A DNA stretch of 64,000 bases from NCBI GenBank assembly GCA_964019165.1, contig OZ025271.1, positions 10,611,775 through 10,675,774 on the forward strand, in the 5' to 3' direction. Origin of the DNA: Mastigias papua (lineage: Eukaryota; Cnidaria; Scyphozoa; Rhizostomeae; Mastigiidae). This document shows positions 1 through 13,106 of the stretch, piece after piece (position 1 is the stretch's first letter; each line of letters starts with the position of its first letter). Below the pieces are notes generated by a model. The model worked only from the letters and a program-made list of their open reading frames with translations. It was not told the origin of the DNA and did no database searches. The position numbers were made by a program, and so were the translations under genes.

Positions 1-2
1 GA

Positions 3-282
3 TTGTGGGCGGTTCACGAGCGGCAGGGACATTACTCTGATTTACTAACAGAGATGAGACTGCCGGATCATACCATGCATTTTAATTATTTCCGAATGCT
101 ACCTTCGGTATTTGACGATCTGCTCAACTTAGTAGGACCATCGTTAACAAAACAAATATCTCGTTTCCGTTGACCTTTGCATCCAGCTATACGGCTTGCT
201 GTCGCTTTACCTACCTTGCTAATGGTGAATCGCAAGCATCGCTTTCTTGCCATTTTGTCCATCTGTCTTGAACCTCGCTGTT
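3..282 (+). pseudogene. PIF/Harbinger (HARBI1-like) transposase fragment, broken
   Basis: The reading frame open at the left edge encodes a stretch with the HARBI1 N-terminal pattern: a tryptophan/histidine start, then FNYFRM followed by FDDLLNLVGPSLTKQ and RFR. In the family this precedes the catalytic DDE nuclease domain. A TGA at 177-179 interrupts the frame, which resumes as PLHPAIRLAVAL. The next family block (YLANGES) lies in another frame from about 215, so there is also a frameshift. Only the N-terminal part is in the window and no catalytic residues are visible. The opposite-strand ORF here is a shadow. This is a dead transposase remnant; assignment to the HARBI1 family is from motif pattern. 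Confidence 0.7.
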
Positions 283-978
283 CTTCTGGTGCGTCTCGAT
301 GTGTCAAAGTTTAATATTTTCAACTTTGCCGCATAGTGACGCATGGCTTAATAACCGCGATGCGCACGCAGTGCGTCGAAAAACACGAACCTTATATAGG
401 CAGCGTTACAAAAAACGAATCAAGTGAGAATTAGGCTTTAGTTTCATAATAAGGGATTTTATGTAAACTACAATCATTTGGTATTATAAAGTGTTGATGT
501 ACTATTGTCAATATATCATATCACAATGTAGGGCGATATGCGTTACTAATTTATAGCCATAAGTATTATCTAGTATGCATTATGGCTCATTGGTGCAGTG
601 TCACTGGCTTTCCTCGATGTGTCCACCGTTTCAGACTTGTTCAAATGTTCTTATCTTGCATTATTTGACGTTATCAACTACAATTGATTTGCTTTAAGCA
701 AACCGGTGAAATGAAAGCACCAAGCTCCAAACCAAATGTAATCTAATGCTTTAGAAGTTCTAACATTAGCTATGCACTGGCTTCACTCACTGTTGACAAG
801 ATTTCTGAATACAGAGCGAGCTCTCGAATGTCTAGAAACAGCCATTGAATCAGCCAACAGAATCTATGCAACAAATGAGTTCGATTTCATAAAACTTTAA
901 ATGGAAAGAGTTGAATGTTCCTGTTTGAATAGCACACATGGCATATGCTATAATAGAAGCATGCATGAGATGACATCA
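283..978. other. No recognisable feature
   Basis: AT-rich sequence with no ORF of note, no tandem array and no recognised element. It lies between the HARBI1 remnant and the 3' tail of the minus-strand LINE. Confidence 0.5.
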
Positions 979-1125
979 TCATCATCATCCTCATCATCAT
1001 CAAATCATATTTTTACACAGAAACCCTATCAGCTAACTGAGATACAAAGAAAAGGAAATTAACATTAAATTGGAACTTCAGGTATAATGCTGGTCTTCCT
1101 ATGGATCGTGCTTCGGGAGGGAATG

Positions 1126-1722
1126 CTAATTTTGCAGGTATTCCTTTAATTTCATTTTGAACATGGTAATCGTGGAACTCGTTTTTATTTGTTTTGGGAT
1201 TTCGTTCCACGTCTGTGCACCACAATAGAAAATACTCTTTTTGGGGAATTCTAAGTTTTGCCTTGGAATGCCTAGGTCAAGGTAATTTCTTGTTGAATAG
1301 TTTGATATTTGGGACCTAGTGGCAAGTCTTCCTTTCAGATTGTCGGGGCAGAGACCATTTATTATTTTGTAGATCATAACTGCCCTGTCAAATTTTATCA
1401 AATTTGAGACAGAAAGCCAATTGCACCTCCACCCGTCCTTTAATCTTGAGCCTTCTATTAGTGTGCGGGCTCTGTTTTGTAAGCGCTTAAGGTGATCCAG
1501 CTTTGTGTTGGACAATTTCCCCCATAGTTCATAACTGTATCTGAAATGACTCTCAAGTAGTGCCTTATAGACCTGATCCAGTGTAGATTGCGGGAGTATG
1601 TTCTTTAGTTTCCACAGGGGCGAGAGAGCATTTTTTATTTTGCCTTTAAGGCGTTTATATTGCTCGTTCCATGTTAGGTTCTCGTCGATCATAATTCCAA
1701 GGTATTTAACTTGTTGAGCTCA
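1126..1722 (-). pseudogene. LINE ORF2 C-terminal domain
   Basis: This segment follows the RT thumb and holds the usual post-RT blocks: VKYLGIMIDENLTWNEQ, then KNALSPLWKLK, DQVYKALLESHFRY, and the RLQNRARTLI block, ending with the TMFKMKLKEYLQN terminus and a stop. These blocks are typical of CR1/L2/Jockey-type LINEs. It is one base-shift or stop away from the YADD segment next to it. There is no sign of an RNase H domain or of a terminal CCHC knuckle, unlike the LINE ends at 19.2 and 35.6 kb, so it belongs to a different family. Confidence 0.8.
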
Positions 1723-2492
1723 TTTGATTGGCTCTCCATTTACATTTACCTCTAGTGGACCAGGAATATGGTTGGTATGTCGTTTATGACCAACAACCAT
1801 ATATTCTGTTTTAGCAGTGTTCAGGCTGAGCTTGTTCTGGCGTAGCCATTCTGTAATATTGTCGATCTCAGCTTTTAGATCTTTACAGAGATCGTAGATA
1901 TCTTCGCCAGAACAAGTGATACTGGTATCATCCGCATACATGTTTGGGGTGCTTTTGTAAAGCACTGCTCAAAATCATTGACATACAGGATGAAGAGGAG
2001 CGGCCCCAAGCATGATCCCTGAGGGATACCACAGTGAACTGTTTTCAAACTGGATTTGTGGCCATTTATTACAAAGTACTGTTTTATACTGGTTAAATAC
2101 GAATTGAACCGCAGAAGAGATGTCCATACCACTCCGTATTGGGTTAGTTTTGATAGAATAATCCCGTGGTCTACCGTATCAAACGCTTTTTTAAGATCTA
2201 AAAATACGCTTATATTCATTCTACGCTTGTCAATATTAGAGAACCATGAATCTGTTATGTTTAGTAGTAATGTTAGGGTGTTATGCATTTTTAAAAATGC
2301 ATGTTGACATGTAGCGAATTTCTTTTGCTCTTTCATGTAATACGAGACTTGATCGTGTCCAAGTTTTTCCAGTAACCTCGAGAAAACAGATAGTACGGAT
2401 ATAGGCCTATAATTACCCATGTCGCTTTTTGAACCAGACTTGAAAATAGAGGTTATCCTTGCTATTTTCCATATATCCGGAAAAATACCCAT
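1720..2492 (-). pseudogene. LINE reverse transcriptase, frameshifted
   Basis: Polymerises DNA on LINE RNA at the nicked target in the intact family. Visible RT blocks in order are NYRPISVLSVFSRLLEK, FLDLKKAFDTVDH, and GIPQGSCLGPLLFILYVND. A frameshift near 1960 then moves the catalytic block MYADDTSI into the next frame (1720-1965). The three catalytic aspartates (one in FLDL, two in YADD) are all still present. The frameshift and flanking stops make this copy non-functional. Confidence 0.85.
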
Positions 2493-2620
2493 TTTGAATG
2501 AAGAGTTGAATATAGCAGTGAGTGGATTTCATAGAATTTCTGCTGCATCTTTCATAAACTGCACTGAAATCTTATCATAACCCGAAGATTTATTGCATTT
2601 CAATTTTTTGATTTCATTTT

Positions 2621-3343
2621 TTATAAGGTCAGAAGAATCGGTTGAAATTCAAAATTCGGGGATGTGGGTGCATTTTCATTAGTAAAGTATTTTAGTAGGT
2701 TATCTGATTCTTTAGTTTCGATTTTTTCAGCAAGTTTTGGGCCTATCGTTATGAAATGATTATTAAATGCTTCCGCAATTCCCTTCTGCTTTTCAATATG
2801 TTGACCATCATACATGACGGATCTGGGAGTCGTGGAGCACTGACTTTTGTTTCAGACTTTGTTCATCGTTTTCCACATCTCCTTCGGGTTATTTGAATTT
2901 TCGTCAAAGAAATTGCAGAAGTAGCTTTCGATAACTCTTCGGAGTTCACTGGTTACTTAATTTCTTAGGCGTTTGTACTTAGGCCATAATGAGCGATCTT
3001 TTTCAGCTCGTTTCTTAGTCCGATCTCTCTCATGTATCATATTTCTGATACGGGGAGTTATCCAGGGTGAGGGTGCATGTTTCACCGTATTTTTTCGTAT
3101 TTTTAGCGGTGCAGGCATATCTAAGATCGAATGAAAAGTATCACAGAGTTTGTTTGCCATGATATTAGGGTCATCCCCGGCGGAGGATATAGTCATTTCC
3201 CAAACAACACTTTGGAGGTCTAGAAGAAAGGCTTCCCTGTTAAAGTTTTTCATGTTGCGAGATTCAATCTTAATTTGTTTCCGTATGAAAGAGAGATTGG
3301 CATTAAGTTTTCTGATACCAAAAACCATATAATGATCTGTCAT
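2621..3343 (-). pseudogene. LINE endonuclease end and EN-RT linker
   Basis: The segment starts with the final endonuclease motif, TDHYMVFGIRK (the SDH-type catalytic histidine block, here TDH). It runs into the basic linker WITPRIRNMIHERDRTKKRA, then a second block (EAFNNHFITIGPKLAEKI) that normally precedes RT. Stops near 2956 and 2850 break it. These blocks are characteristic of marine-invertebrate LINEs of the CR1/L2/Jockey group. Confidence 0.75.
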
Positions 3344-3990
3344 GCCAATTTTTATTACACCAGAGCTGGAAATAAGATTGGGTCTATTGGTTGAGAAATG
3401 ATCAATTACCGTTTTGGTTGTACTTGTTTCTCCACTGGAACTCGTTTTAGTAGCTACCCTAGTAAAATCTGTGATCAGCTGTTTGAACTGAAATTCTGAG
3501 TAAAGAAGTTTCAGCTTTCTTGTGTTACAATCTTTTGGTTTTTGTAATCACAGTTGGGATCACCAGTGAGAATAATTTATTTGCCTTCTGCATCTAGCTT
3601 TTGAATAATTCTGGTTAAAACTTCGAAAGAAGTAACGTCTGTATTCTCGGTAGGCGGGCGATACCAATATAGCACAATGTAGCTCTTAGCATTTTTGGGG
3701 ACAATTTCAATACCTATAATTTCTAGGTTTGGATCTGTTATGTCATCTCTTTTGTGATAGGTAAGGGTATCTTTTACATAGACAGCTACGCCACCGCCTG
3801 AGCTGTCCCTATCATGCCTATAGATGTCATATCCCTCAATTGAAACCTCATTGCCGTATGTCTTTTGACAACCTGGTTTCATTGAGGCCCAGAATATCTA
3901 ATTGATAGTCGTGCAGTAATTTCTCTACTTCTACCTTATGTTTTCTAAGTGACACAACATTCAGCTGCGATAGTTTTACTACTTTTTTCG
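3344..3990 (-). pseudogene. LINE apurinic-like endonuclease
   Basis: In the family this enzyme nicks target DNA to prime reverse transcription. Visible motifs are LGLNETRL with the metal-binding glutamate (about 3900), YRHDRDSSGGGVAVYV, IVLYWYRPPT, and GDPNC (family norm GDFN, so one substitution) near 3555. The last motif, TDH, lies in the next segment. The long open frame is 3882-3577; the glutamate block just upstream is in another frame, so the copy is broken. Confidence 0.8.
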
Positions 3991-4035
3991 TTTTTTAGTT
4001 CTATCAAAACAGTCATTTGCATTTCCCTGCAGTCC

Positions 4036-4480
4036 CTAGCAATACCTAATATATTTGCTATAATTCGAGGCTAGTACTTTAACACCACCCTCGTTAATGT
4101 GTAAACCATCAAAAGAAATGTTACCATACCTAATGTTTTCGTTATTTATGAAATCCAGACCATTCAGAAGAAGCTTTTCTTCTGATAGTTGATTGATTTT
4201 GATTACATTTTCGTTAAGTTCTAGATCGTCCTTTCTTTTAAGAATATTGGAGAATGCGATCTGTACCCTAGGCAGCTTTGTTTTAACATCTCGAAGAGCC
4301 GATACAATTTCATCCTCAAGGTCTTCTGGAATTGTTTGCTTCCTTATGTTACAGGTGCCTGCGTGAACCATAACAATGTTTACGTCTTCCTTGATGTTAA
4401 CATTTCTGATTTTATCAATTTTGGCACCCGGTATTGCCTTGACGTCTACTGAATGGGGAAATTACACAATATCCTACGTT
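4036..4480 (-). pseudogene. SGNH/GDSL-hydrolase-like domain of the LINE
   Basis: The order and spacing of motifs fit the SGNH hydrolase fold. PGAKID comes first (block II area). IVMVHAGTCNI sits where block III normally reads HxGTND, and DGLHINEGG matches the C-terminal block with the catalytic Asp and His. Esterase-type ORF1 proteins of this kind occur in CR1-type LINEs. Here the block III asparagine is cysteine, so hydrolase activity is doubtful. It lies immediately upstream of the endonuclease on the same strand, as expected. The first 200 residues of a full ORF1 were not found. Confidence 0.65.
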
Positions 4481-4500
4481 TACGTCAACTAATAGCTGTA

Positions 4501-5654
4501 CTTGGCTGTGAACTATTGAGTGCATAGATCTACCTTATCCTTTACAGAGATCACATAGCATAACTCTCCCAATGCAACAAAATTGACAACTACATATATC
4601 GAATATTTGCAGAAACTTGCCATCTGTTTCGAAATAGCGAGAGATATATGTAAATCTCCACACATCCTTCCTGTCTATATGCTTACAAAGTCCTTTGATT
4701 ACTGGTCACTTATCAAAGATCCAACAGCATAGCTTTGGCTGGACAAGTGTTGCTGATTTTAGAATCTAGTTATTTCATTCTGCAGAGATTTTCATATGAT
4801 TTGTTCCCATACCCCACTCATCACTCTTGAGGAACTTTACGATTGTTTCATCAATGAGGAGACAATATTCTGCTAATGTTTTAAACATGCATTTTCAAAT
4901 AGTTCATTATCAGACATAGCCAGTTTAGTGCTGCTTTCATAATCGTTTGTACCATAAATATAGTAGAGCTATGATTTCTACTTGACCCTTTTTTGTAATT
5001 CAGTGATATAACTGGAATGGAAACACCATGGAGCCAAATATATCCAAGTGCACCATAACAGGGTGTGCCAAGTAAACCATATGAATTTCCCTGAGTGTTC
5101 ATTTGTATTTTCCTGACAATACCCTGGCAATTTAAGCATTTTCTGCTTCATATTGTCGAGCAAGTGACCATCTAGTTTTGCAAATCTGAATACATGTGTT
5201 GTAAGGCGTCTTGTATAGAAAGCCATGAATTATGTAGACAAACAGATATCGTACAAGTCCCGTGATTATGACAGAATGGATCATCACCCTGAAAGGCCTT
5301 TCAAAAACTTTTGCACGTTGTTCAGAATTCCCTCAGTCTTCTCTGACAATAATAAAATCGAACTGATTTCCCAGATACTTTCTGTCATGGATTGATGGCA
5401 TAGAGGCAAAGAACAAGGAGGGCTCGGCAAACAAGAAAGTTTCTTTGAAAAATTATAGTGCGTTTCATTGGTGTCTCTACTGCAAATAGCTGCAAATCCA
5501 GTGAAAGTTTTCAAAAGGGTGGAGAGGGGACAATATTAATAATCAATATATGTAGTGAGTATAATGTCAAATGAAGAGAATTAGCAATGAAGAGAAAATC
5601 TGATCAAAACTTCAATTAGTATTCAAGAAACAAATCGACAATACATAATAATAT
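4501..5654. other. No recognisable feature
   Basis: Only short ORFs without family motifs or good splice context on either strand. Possibly old LINE 5' sequence near 4500; nothing else is supported. Confidence 0.4.
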
Positions 5655-7675
<2,021 letters not shown>

Positions 7676-8313
7676 TCAAATTATTTCATAAGTTACGACA
7701 CGAACTCACTGTGTGTGATACCTCAAATCTCATCTTACGCGACAACTGTCTTGTTTTACCATCATCTCTTTGAAATACCGCAATTCATATTGCTCACGAA
7801 GGCCATCAAGGAGTCATCAAAACGAAACGTTTACGTTGCACTAAAGTTTGGTTCCCCCACATAGACACCATGGTGCAACAAATGATTGACCGCTATATTT
7901 CTTGTCAGGCAACTGGTTCTGATTCCCATCCTGAACCACTGTCCATGAATGAACTGCCATCATCACCATGGCATACAGTGCATCTGGATTTTCGAGGCCC
8001 CTTTCCGAGTAAGGAGTATGTCTTAGTTGCAATTGATGCTTACTCTCACTTTCCCGAAGTGGACATTGTTGCCTTAACATCAGCTCAAGCAACTACGCCA
8101 AAGCTAGAGAGAATCTTTGCAACTCAAGGCATTCCTCATATTATCAAAAGCGACAATGGTCCTCCCTTTTTCGGACATGATTTTTATACTTTTCTGAAAG
8201 ACAATGGCGCACAACATAGGCCTAGTATTCCGTTACTGCTGCAAGGAAACGGCCTGGCAGAAAGTTTAATAAAGCCCCTTCAAAAAGCTATTAGTAGGGC
8301 TGTTACTGACAAT
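7676..8313 (+). pseudogene. Ty3/gypsy integrase, 5' part of interrupted pol
   Basis: In the family this inserts retrotransposon cDNA. The frame carries the pre-integrase block (ELTVCDTSN, then LILRDNCLVLP), the HEGHQG part of the zinc-binding HHCC motif (7795-7812), and ISCQAT where CxxC is expected, so the last zinc ligand is lost. The core has catalytic Asp in HLDF (7987), Asp in SDNG (8152) and Glu in AES (8260), spaced exactly D-x35-E. A TGA at 7771 breaks the frame. No gag, protease, RT or RNase H lies upstream, so the copy is 5'-truncated. A transposon inserted at 8314 separates it from its C-terminal part at 9546. Confidence 0.85.
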
Positions 8314-9545
8314 AGAAAGAATTACGCATCCTAACGATAACGCTAACGATAACGTTAAGACGTCATCATCTATTGTTCTCCGTTCAACTCCATGGGGATA
8401 CCCCTTCATATCACGCGCGCTGAAATCTGTCACTCATATTATCATGTGTGCAGCCTTTTACATGGGGGAAAACCATAACGTTACCGTTCTGGCCCATTGT
8501 TTCCAGAACTTTAACAGGGTAAACATAACGTTCAGGGAAACGGTAACTTGCAAGCCATACGTTTGCTATCTTGCGCGGTATATATTAGTGTCGAGAGGTC
8601 CTGAGATTGAAATAGACAGTCAAAATTTATTAAATCTGACAAGGTAAGAAGCATTCCTTTAATGTTTCAAGTTTTATAACTATGGAGCGTGAAGGAAACT
8701 TAGGCCAAAATTCATAAGAGTCATCGTCCTATTTTGATTGATGCAAAATATGGTTTAAGTCACATAATAAGACTTGTTCAATCCTTTAGCAGTAGCTTAA
8801 CTCCACAGAAGCTTCAGATCTATCTAGGCAAGGGTACTATTATGATACATTGTTTGGCTTTAAGGAAGCGATCCAGATTGACCCTTCAGCATGATTGCAT
8901 GATGCTGAGAGAGATAATGTTTTCTGACGTTTGACAAATAAAGCCTGGGGCTGTCGACAGAAGGATGCATGGACCAAAATCACCAATACATTATTGAAAA
9001 TACAGACCCCTAGGTTTGACGTGTCATCCAGGGCTATGAGAGAACGCGTCCACCATTTATTGTCCAAGCTTAAGGCGAAAAATCGAGAATTTCTGGCATC
9101 AGCATAATATCTACAAGGTCATAGATGTCGTTTTTCGTGAATCTAAAGTCTACCTTGCATGGCCATTCTGTCAAGATCAAAGCGCTGGTATTGCCAGTAT
9201 GGAATCTCGAGGTTAGGCCTATTCACCTTATTCACATTAAACAACAAGTGAAAATACATGTCGTCGATGACATCAATTCCACGTGCTAAATTAAGTGCAT
9301 CTATAATATTTCGTCGAAGAGCCATACTTGATTATAGGATTTTGTTAATAATACTCTGAAAATTGCGAGTAGATGAGTTCAGTGCAATAGAGAACAACAT
9401 CTTCCCGCCAAATGCTAGAACCTCGCAGCCCTGTGGTTCTAGAGATGCATGTGCCTGCACTCATGTTTTCTGTGCGTGGGCATTGTGTGCTCTCGTGACT
9501 CTTAATGGTATCGTTACCGTTATCGTTAGGATGCGTAATCTCTCT
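8314..9545. mobile_element. 1.23-kb TIR element nested in the gypsy integrase
   Basis: The left end (AGAAAGAATTACGCATCC...) and the inverted right end (AGAGAGATTACGCATCC...) match for about 45 bp. Both ends contain iterated CGATAAC/GATAACG units. The element is flanked by AAT at 8311-8313 and 9546-9548, consistent with a 3-bp (possibly 4-bp, AATA) target duplication. The integrase blocks on either side become continuous if the element plus one duplication is ignored. It has no transposase; internal ORFs are short and anonymous. It is non-autonomous; the superfamily is uncertain. Confidence 0.75.
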
Positions 9546-10068
9546 AATAAAAACTGGAAACAAGCTATATTTCCCGTTCTACTTAATTACCGTTCCACCC
9601 CTCATTCCACCACTGGCAAATCACCTGCTGAACTCTTATACAATCGCAAACTTCACATTAAACTCCCTGAATGAGTAGTAGAAAATGATGCACCTACCCA
9701 TCAAGAGATAAAGGAGAAAGACTAGAAAAAATGAATGTATGCAGATGAGAAATCCAAAGCAACATCAGGAATTGAAATTGGCAACATTGTTCTTGTGCAT
9801 CAAAAGAAGGACAACAAAGGTAACAGCAAGAAAAGGAGCCCAGGTTACTGTCTGTCCAAATAGACACTTTATTACACGCAGCGCATCATATTTCAAACAG
9901 CTACCAGCTGATGCAGATTGGCATCTTCTTGACGACAATGAGCCTAATCACTGTTTTGACTTTGAAAGTGAACCGAATACAGTTTATGTACAACCAGAAC
10001 CTAACCGTTATCCCGCCAGAGTGCAAAACCCAGTACAGAGGTATGGACACAATATATTTGATAAATGA
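9546..10068 (+). pseudogene. Ty3/gypsy integrase C-terminal part
   Basis: Continues the integrase after the nested element with NWKQAIFPVLLNYRSTPH and GKSPAELLYNRKL, both hallmark blocks of gypsy integrases. After a stop at 9672 it resumes with the C-terminal segment (IGNIVLVHQ in one frame, VTARKGAQVTV and ITRSASYFKQLP in another), which is the GPY/F-like tail that contacts DNA. The stop and frame changes show decay. The pol ORF ends at 10068, about 150 bp before the probable 3' LTR. Confidence 0.8.
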
Positions 10069-10210
10069 CACTAGTTAGAAGGTACAATATTTCTCTTCAG
10101 TAGATTTCAGTCATTGGTTTTGTTGTTGTTTATCTATTCAAATGTTTGATTTAAGTTTTGTTGCAGCATAGACCGACAATTTACTAAAGTATGTACGTTT
10201 AAATCAGGTA

Positions 10211-10510
10211 AGGGAGGGATGTAGTGTTTGCATTAATTATCATATAATGATGTTGATCAATAGTAGTTAGTTCAGGATAACGCATATACTTACTAGGTAT
10301 GCCACGTGTAGTTGGAAAATCTAGAGATAGGGAGCTAGTAACAACACAATACTTACCTCCTATTTAAACGTGATTGTAGATATAAATAGACCAATACTAA
10401 GGGAAGGGGTGGGAGCCTGAACACTGCAGTCGAAATGACGGTAAGGGTGGAGGAAATCCATATATGATTGACCCCTCAGAAGTGCAAGACAAATGATACA
10501 ACATCAACAA
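10211..10510 (+). mobile_element. Probable polypurine tract and 3' LTR of the gypsy element
   Basis: AGGGAGGG at 10211-10218 lies just after pol and is directly followed by A and then TGTAGTG. That is the expected arrangement of a polypurine tract abutting the TG start of an LTR (10220). The LTR right end is uncertain; a CA-ending candidate is near 10509 (AACATCAACA). No matching 5' LTR is in the window, so this cannot be confirmed by repeat identity. Confidence 0.5.
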
Positions 10511-11329
10511 ATGCTAAGGAAGCATTACTATTCTCATGATTTCACGCTCAACATCTCCTCCAAATAAAGCCCTTGCCTCACTTTTCACTTTTGCTAGAGT
10601 TGCCTTAAAGTCATAACATAAGCATGAAATACTTTCTGGGTGGGCAAAGCAGTCTTTTCTAATCTGCCTGATTTTGTCAATATCTGTACAGTCAGATGTT
10701 CCCTTTCCAATCAGCTCGAGAAAAAACTGAAGAAAAATCTTAAATAATATGTTTGTGTCGCATAGCTGTTAATTTCCATTCTTCATCGAAAGTGATTTTG
10801 ATTAACCCCCCCTCAAAAATAAACACTTTAATCCTATGCAAGTAATGACAAAGATTTCCATAATAATTCAAAGTCCGCTGATTTGTGCAGTGAACTATAT
10901 AACTATTGTGTAAGCATTTACAGGATGCACTATGGGATATTAGTTATAGAACACTGGTATAGTGGGACAAAAAGGGCTATTTGCAACTGCCAAGATGAAA
11001 ATCTATCACGTTTGGAGCAACCAAATATCAAATGTGTATATTGATGAGCATTCCTCTCTAACATTAGAATCACTCTTCTTGCAGTCCCTTCTTTGAGGTC
11101 AAAAATTAAACAAGCACTCTCAGTGTTCATTAGACAGAACATGATATTCATAATGATGGAAGCAACTAAACGACTAAGGCCAATCGTTAAACCGCATTGA
11201 TACTCAATTATGAAAAATGGAAAATGCTTGACACGGCATACTTTCAGACAATTAAATTTTCTAAAATAGGACCATTTCTTCAAAATTCCAGTCCTCAGTA
11301 GGAAAGATGCCAGATACATATTGTGTCTG
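10511..11329. other. No recognisable feature
   Basis: AT-rich sequence between the probable LTR and the (GAT)n array. ORFs here have no recognised motif. Confidence 0.4.
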
Positions 11330-11400
<71 letters not shown>

Positions 11401-11401
11401 G
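11330..11401. repeat. (GAT)n microsatellite
   Basis: About 24 copies of GAT/ATC. The opposite-strand polyhistidine ORF is an artefact of this array. Confidence 0.97.
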
Positions 11402-11711
11402 CTAGCCCATGGTTGGAGACCTCCTCGTGGTGGCAAGCAGGCACAGAGAGACTCTGCCCTTAAGTTGATAGTAATTCATTTCATGAAGATTCAGAATTGG
11501 GGCAGATGTTGACGACCTGTGGCAAACTGTCCAACCAGGCCCCTTCAGTGAAAGTCAGGCACAGCAGCTTCAGGCTGCAGTTCTGATAAGTAACTGTTGG
11601 GGTAACAGAGTGGATTGAGTGTAGCCGACTCAATAACCTCTTCTAAAGAATTTGATGGTGACCCTGACCTTAAGGTGAGCCTAGGACCCATACGTGGCAT
11701 ACTGGAAAGAA

Positions 11712-11800
<89 letters not shown>
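11402..11800. repeat. Unclassified segment ending in (CAGA)n and (GAT)n
   Basis: A non-repetitive 300-bp stretch is followed by about 14 copies of CAGA (11713-11769) and a second (GAT)n array (11770-11800). LINE 3' ends often finish in such simple repeats, so this may be a LINE tail, but I saw no RT block to support it. Confidence 0.6.
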
Positions 11801-11801
<1 letters not shown>

Positions 11802-13106
11802 CCATGATCATGACTATGATTCTCATAATGATTATGAAATTGATGCTGACATCATGGTGTGATATATAACTATATAACTGACCTCACTTGTAGCTTCCGG
11901 TGTGGTGAGCTCTAAAATTGAAGAAATTTAAAGTTTAGACCATAGTCATCTTTCTACATTAATAAGAACTTTTAAATAGCAAGAAATAAACATACAAGAT
12001 ACAATCAATCATGTCTTCCTATTACTTAAAAGACATAATGCAATTCAATTATTGTATGTTATGCTGGCATGTCATGCATGTCAACTTGCTAATCTCAACC
12101 CTATCTTTGTTAGCTGATAAGACTGGTTAAAATAGAAATCAGGAAACCCAATTTTTCACATGAATAACTACCATTTCATATATAATCTTTTTGGTATAAT
12201 CACCTCGATTTATTGTCTACAGGCCTAATAAACTCAGTCTAATGAATGGCTTGAATGAATAAATGTGATTATCCCGAGGCATCAAACAGCCGGGGGGTCT
12301 TAATATAGTAACCAAACGGCTGGAGGGGCTAAATATAGTAAATGCATTTCAAAGTAAAAGAGATGATGGATCTGAGTTGCAACTGACTAACAGTCTACTG
12401 TTCGTGAAAGCAACAGCACGTGCAAGGAAACCATGTCAGCTGCATAGGCTCTACAAACCGTGAATGAGTTTCTTCTATTCTCATTTTTGCATACGCACCA
12501 GTGATTAAGCAGTTTCAAGGGGAAATAATTAAAATATTTACTATTAGAATTTAACTTTAAAGGCAGTCAACTGTAAATTTAAATCTTCATGACTTTCTAG
12601 TGAAAGTAAGTTGATACAATTCTGAAATTTGCATATGGTAGACATGTTCATACATGTGTTGTATGGAGGTGTGCTGCGATATTCGAATAGTAATTTGTGA
12701 AATACTATTCCACTTGTTCGAACGTGCTACAAATAGTCAAAAATAGTCAGCCTTTGAAAAATGAATAGTCTATCATTAGAATATTGTCATATATTTATTG
12801 TCAAAATCTGTAAACAATACGCATACCAAACACTTTCTGCACTTGATTATCATCAAATTTTTTGGTCAATTCTAAAACAAAAATATAACTACTGAAATAC
12901 ACCTTGCTCGTATTTTTTCTGTCACCATGAAGCAATTAGTTTATTAAGAGGATCTCAAATCTACATGGTATGAAAGTGGAAACCACAAGGTTGTGTTACA
13001 ATTTAAAAAGACACTCCAAAAGAGCATCGAAGCAAGCAAAGATCTATGTTGGGGAATATGAACACAGAATGGTAAAGACGATGACAATGCACTCCCCAAT
13101 GCCTTC
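11801..13106. other. No firm feature; possible 3' region of the HEPN gene
   Basis: AT-rich. On the minus strand an ORF at 13186-12944 follows a sequence resembling a 3' splice site (pyrimidine-rich, ending TTATGCAG near 13132). It could be a further exon of the HEPN gene after a very short intron, but its protein has no recognised motif. Otherwise nothing is seen. Confidence 0.35.

Larger units (their letters stand above)
979..4500 (-). mobile_element. Near full-length degenerate LINE (Jockey/CR1/L2-like), minus strand
   Basis: Read on the minus strand, the modules appear in canonical order: an SGNH-hydrolase-like domain (about 4480-4036), an apurinic-type endonuclease (about 3990-3310), a linker, a reverse transcriptase (about 2492-1720) and a conserved C-terminal domain ending at 1126. 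The 3' end is a GAT/GAG simple repeat (979-1001), typical of the short tandem tails of L2/CR1-type elements. The modules fall in different frames with several stops, so the copy is inactive. Endonuclease plus YADD reverse transcriptase without RNase H or LTR places it among apurinic-endonuclease LINEs. The exact clade needs a tree. Confidence 0.85.

Noticed and set aside
10930..11436. Polyhistidine protein of 168 codons
   Set aside because: Driven by the (GAT)n microsatellite; no domain or splice support.
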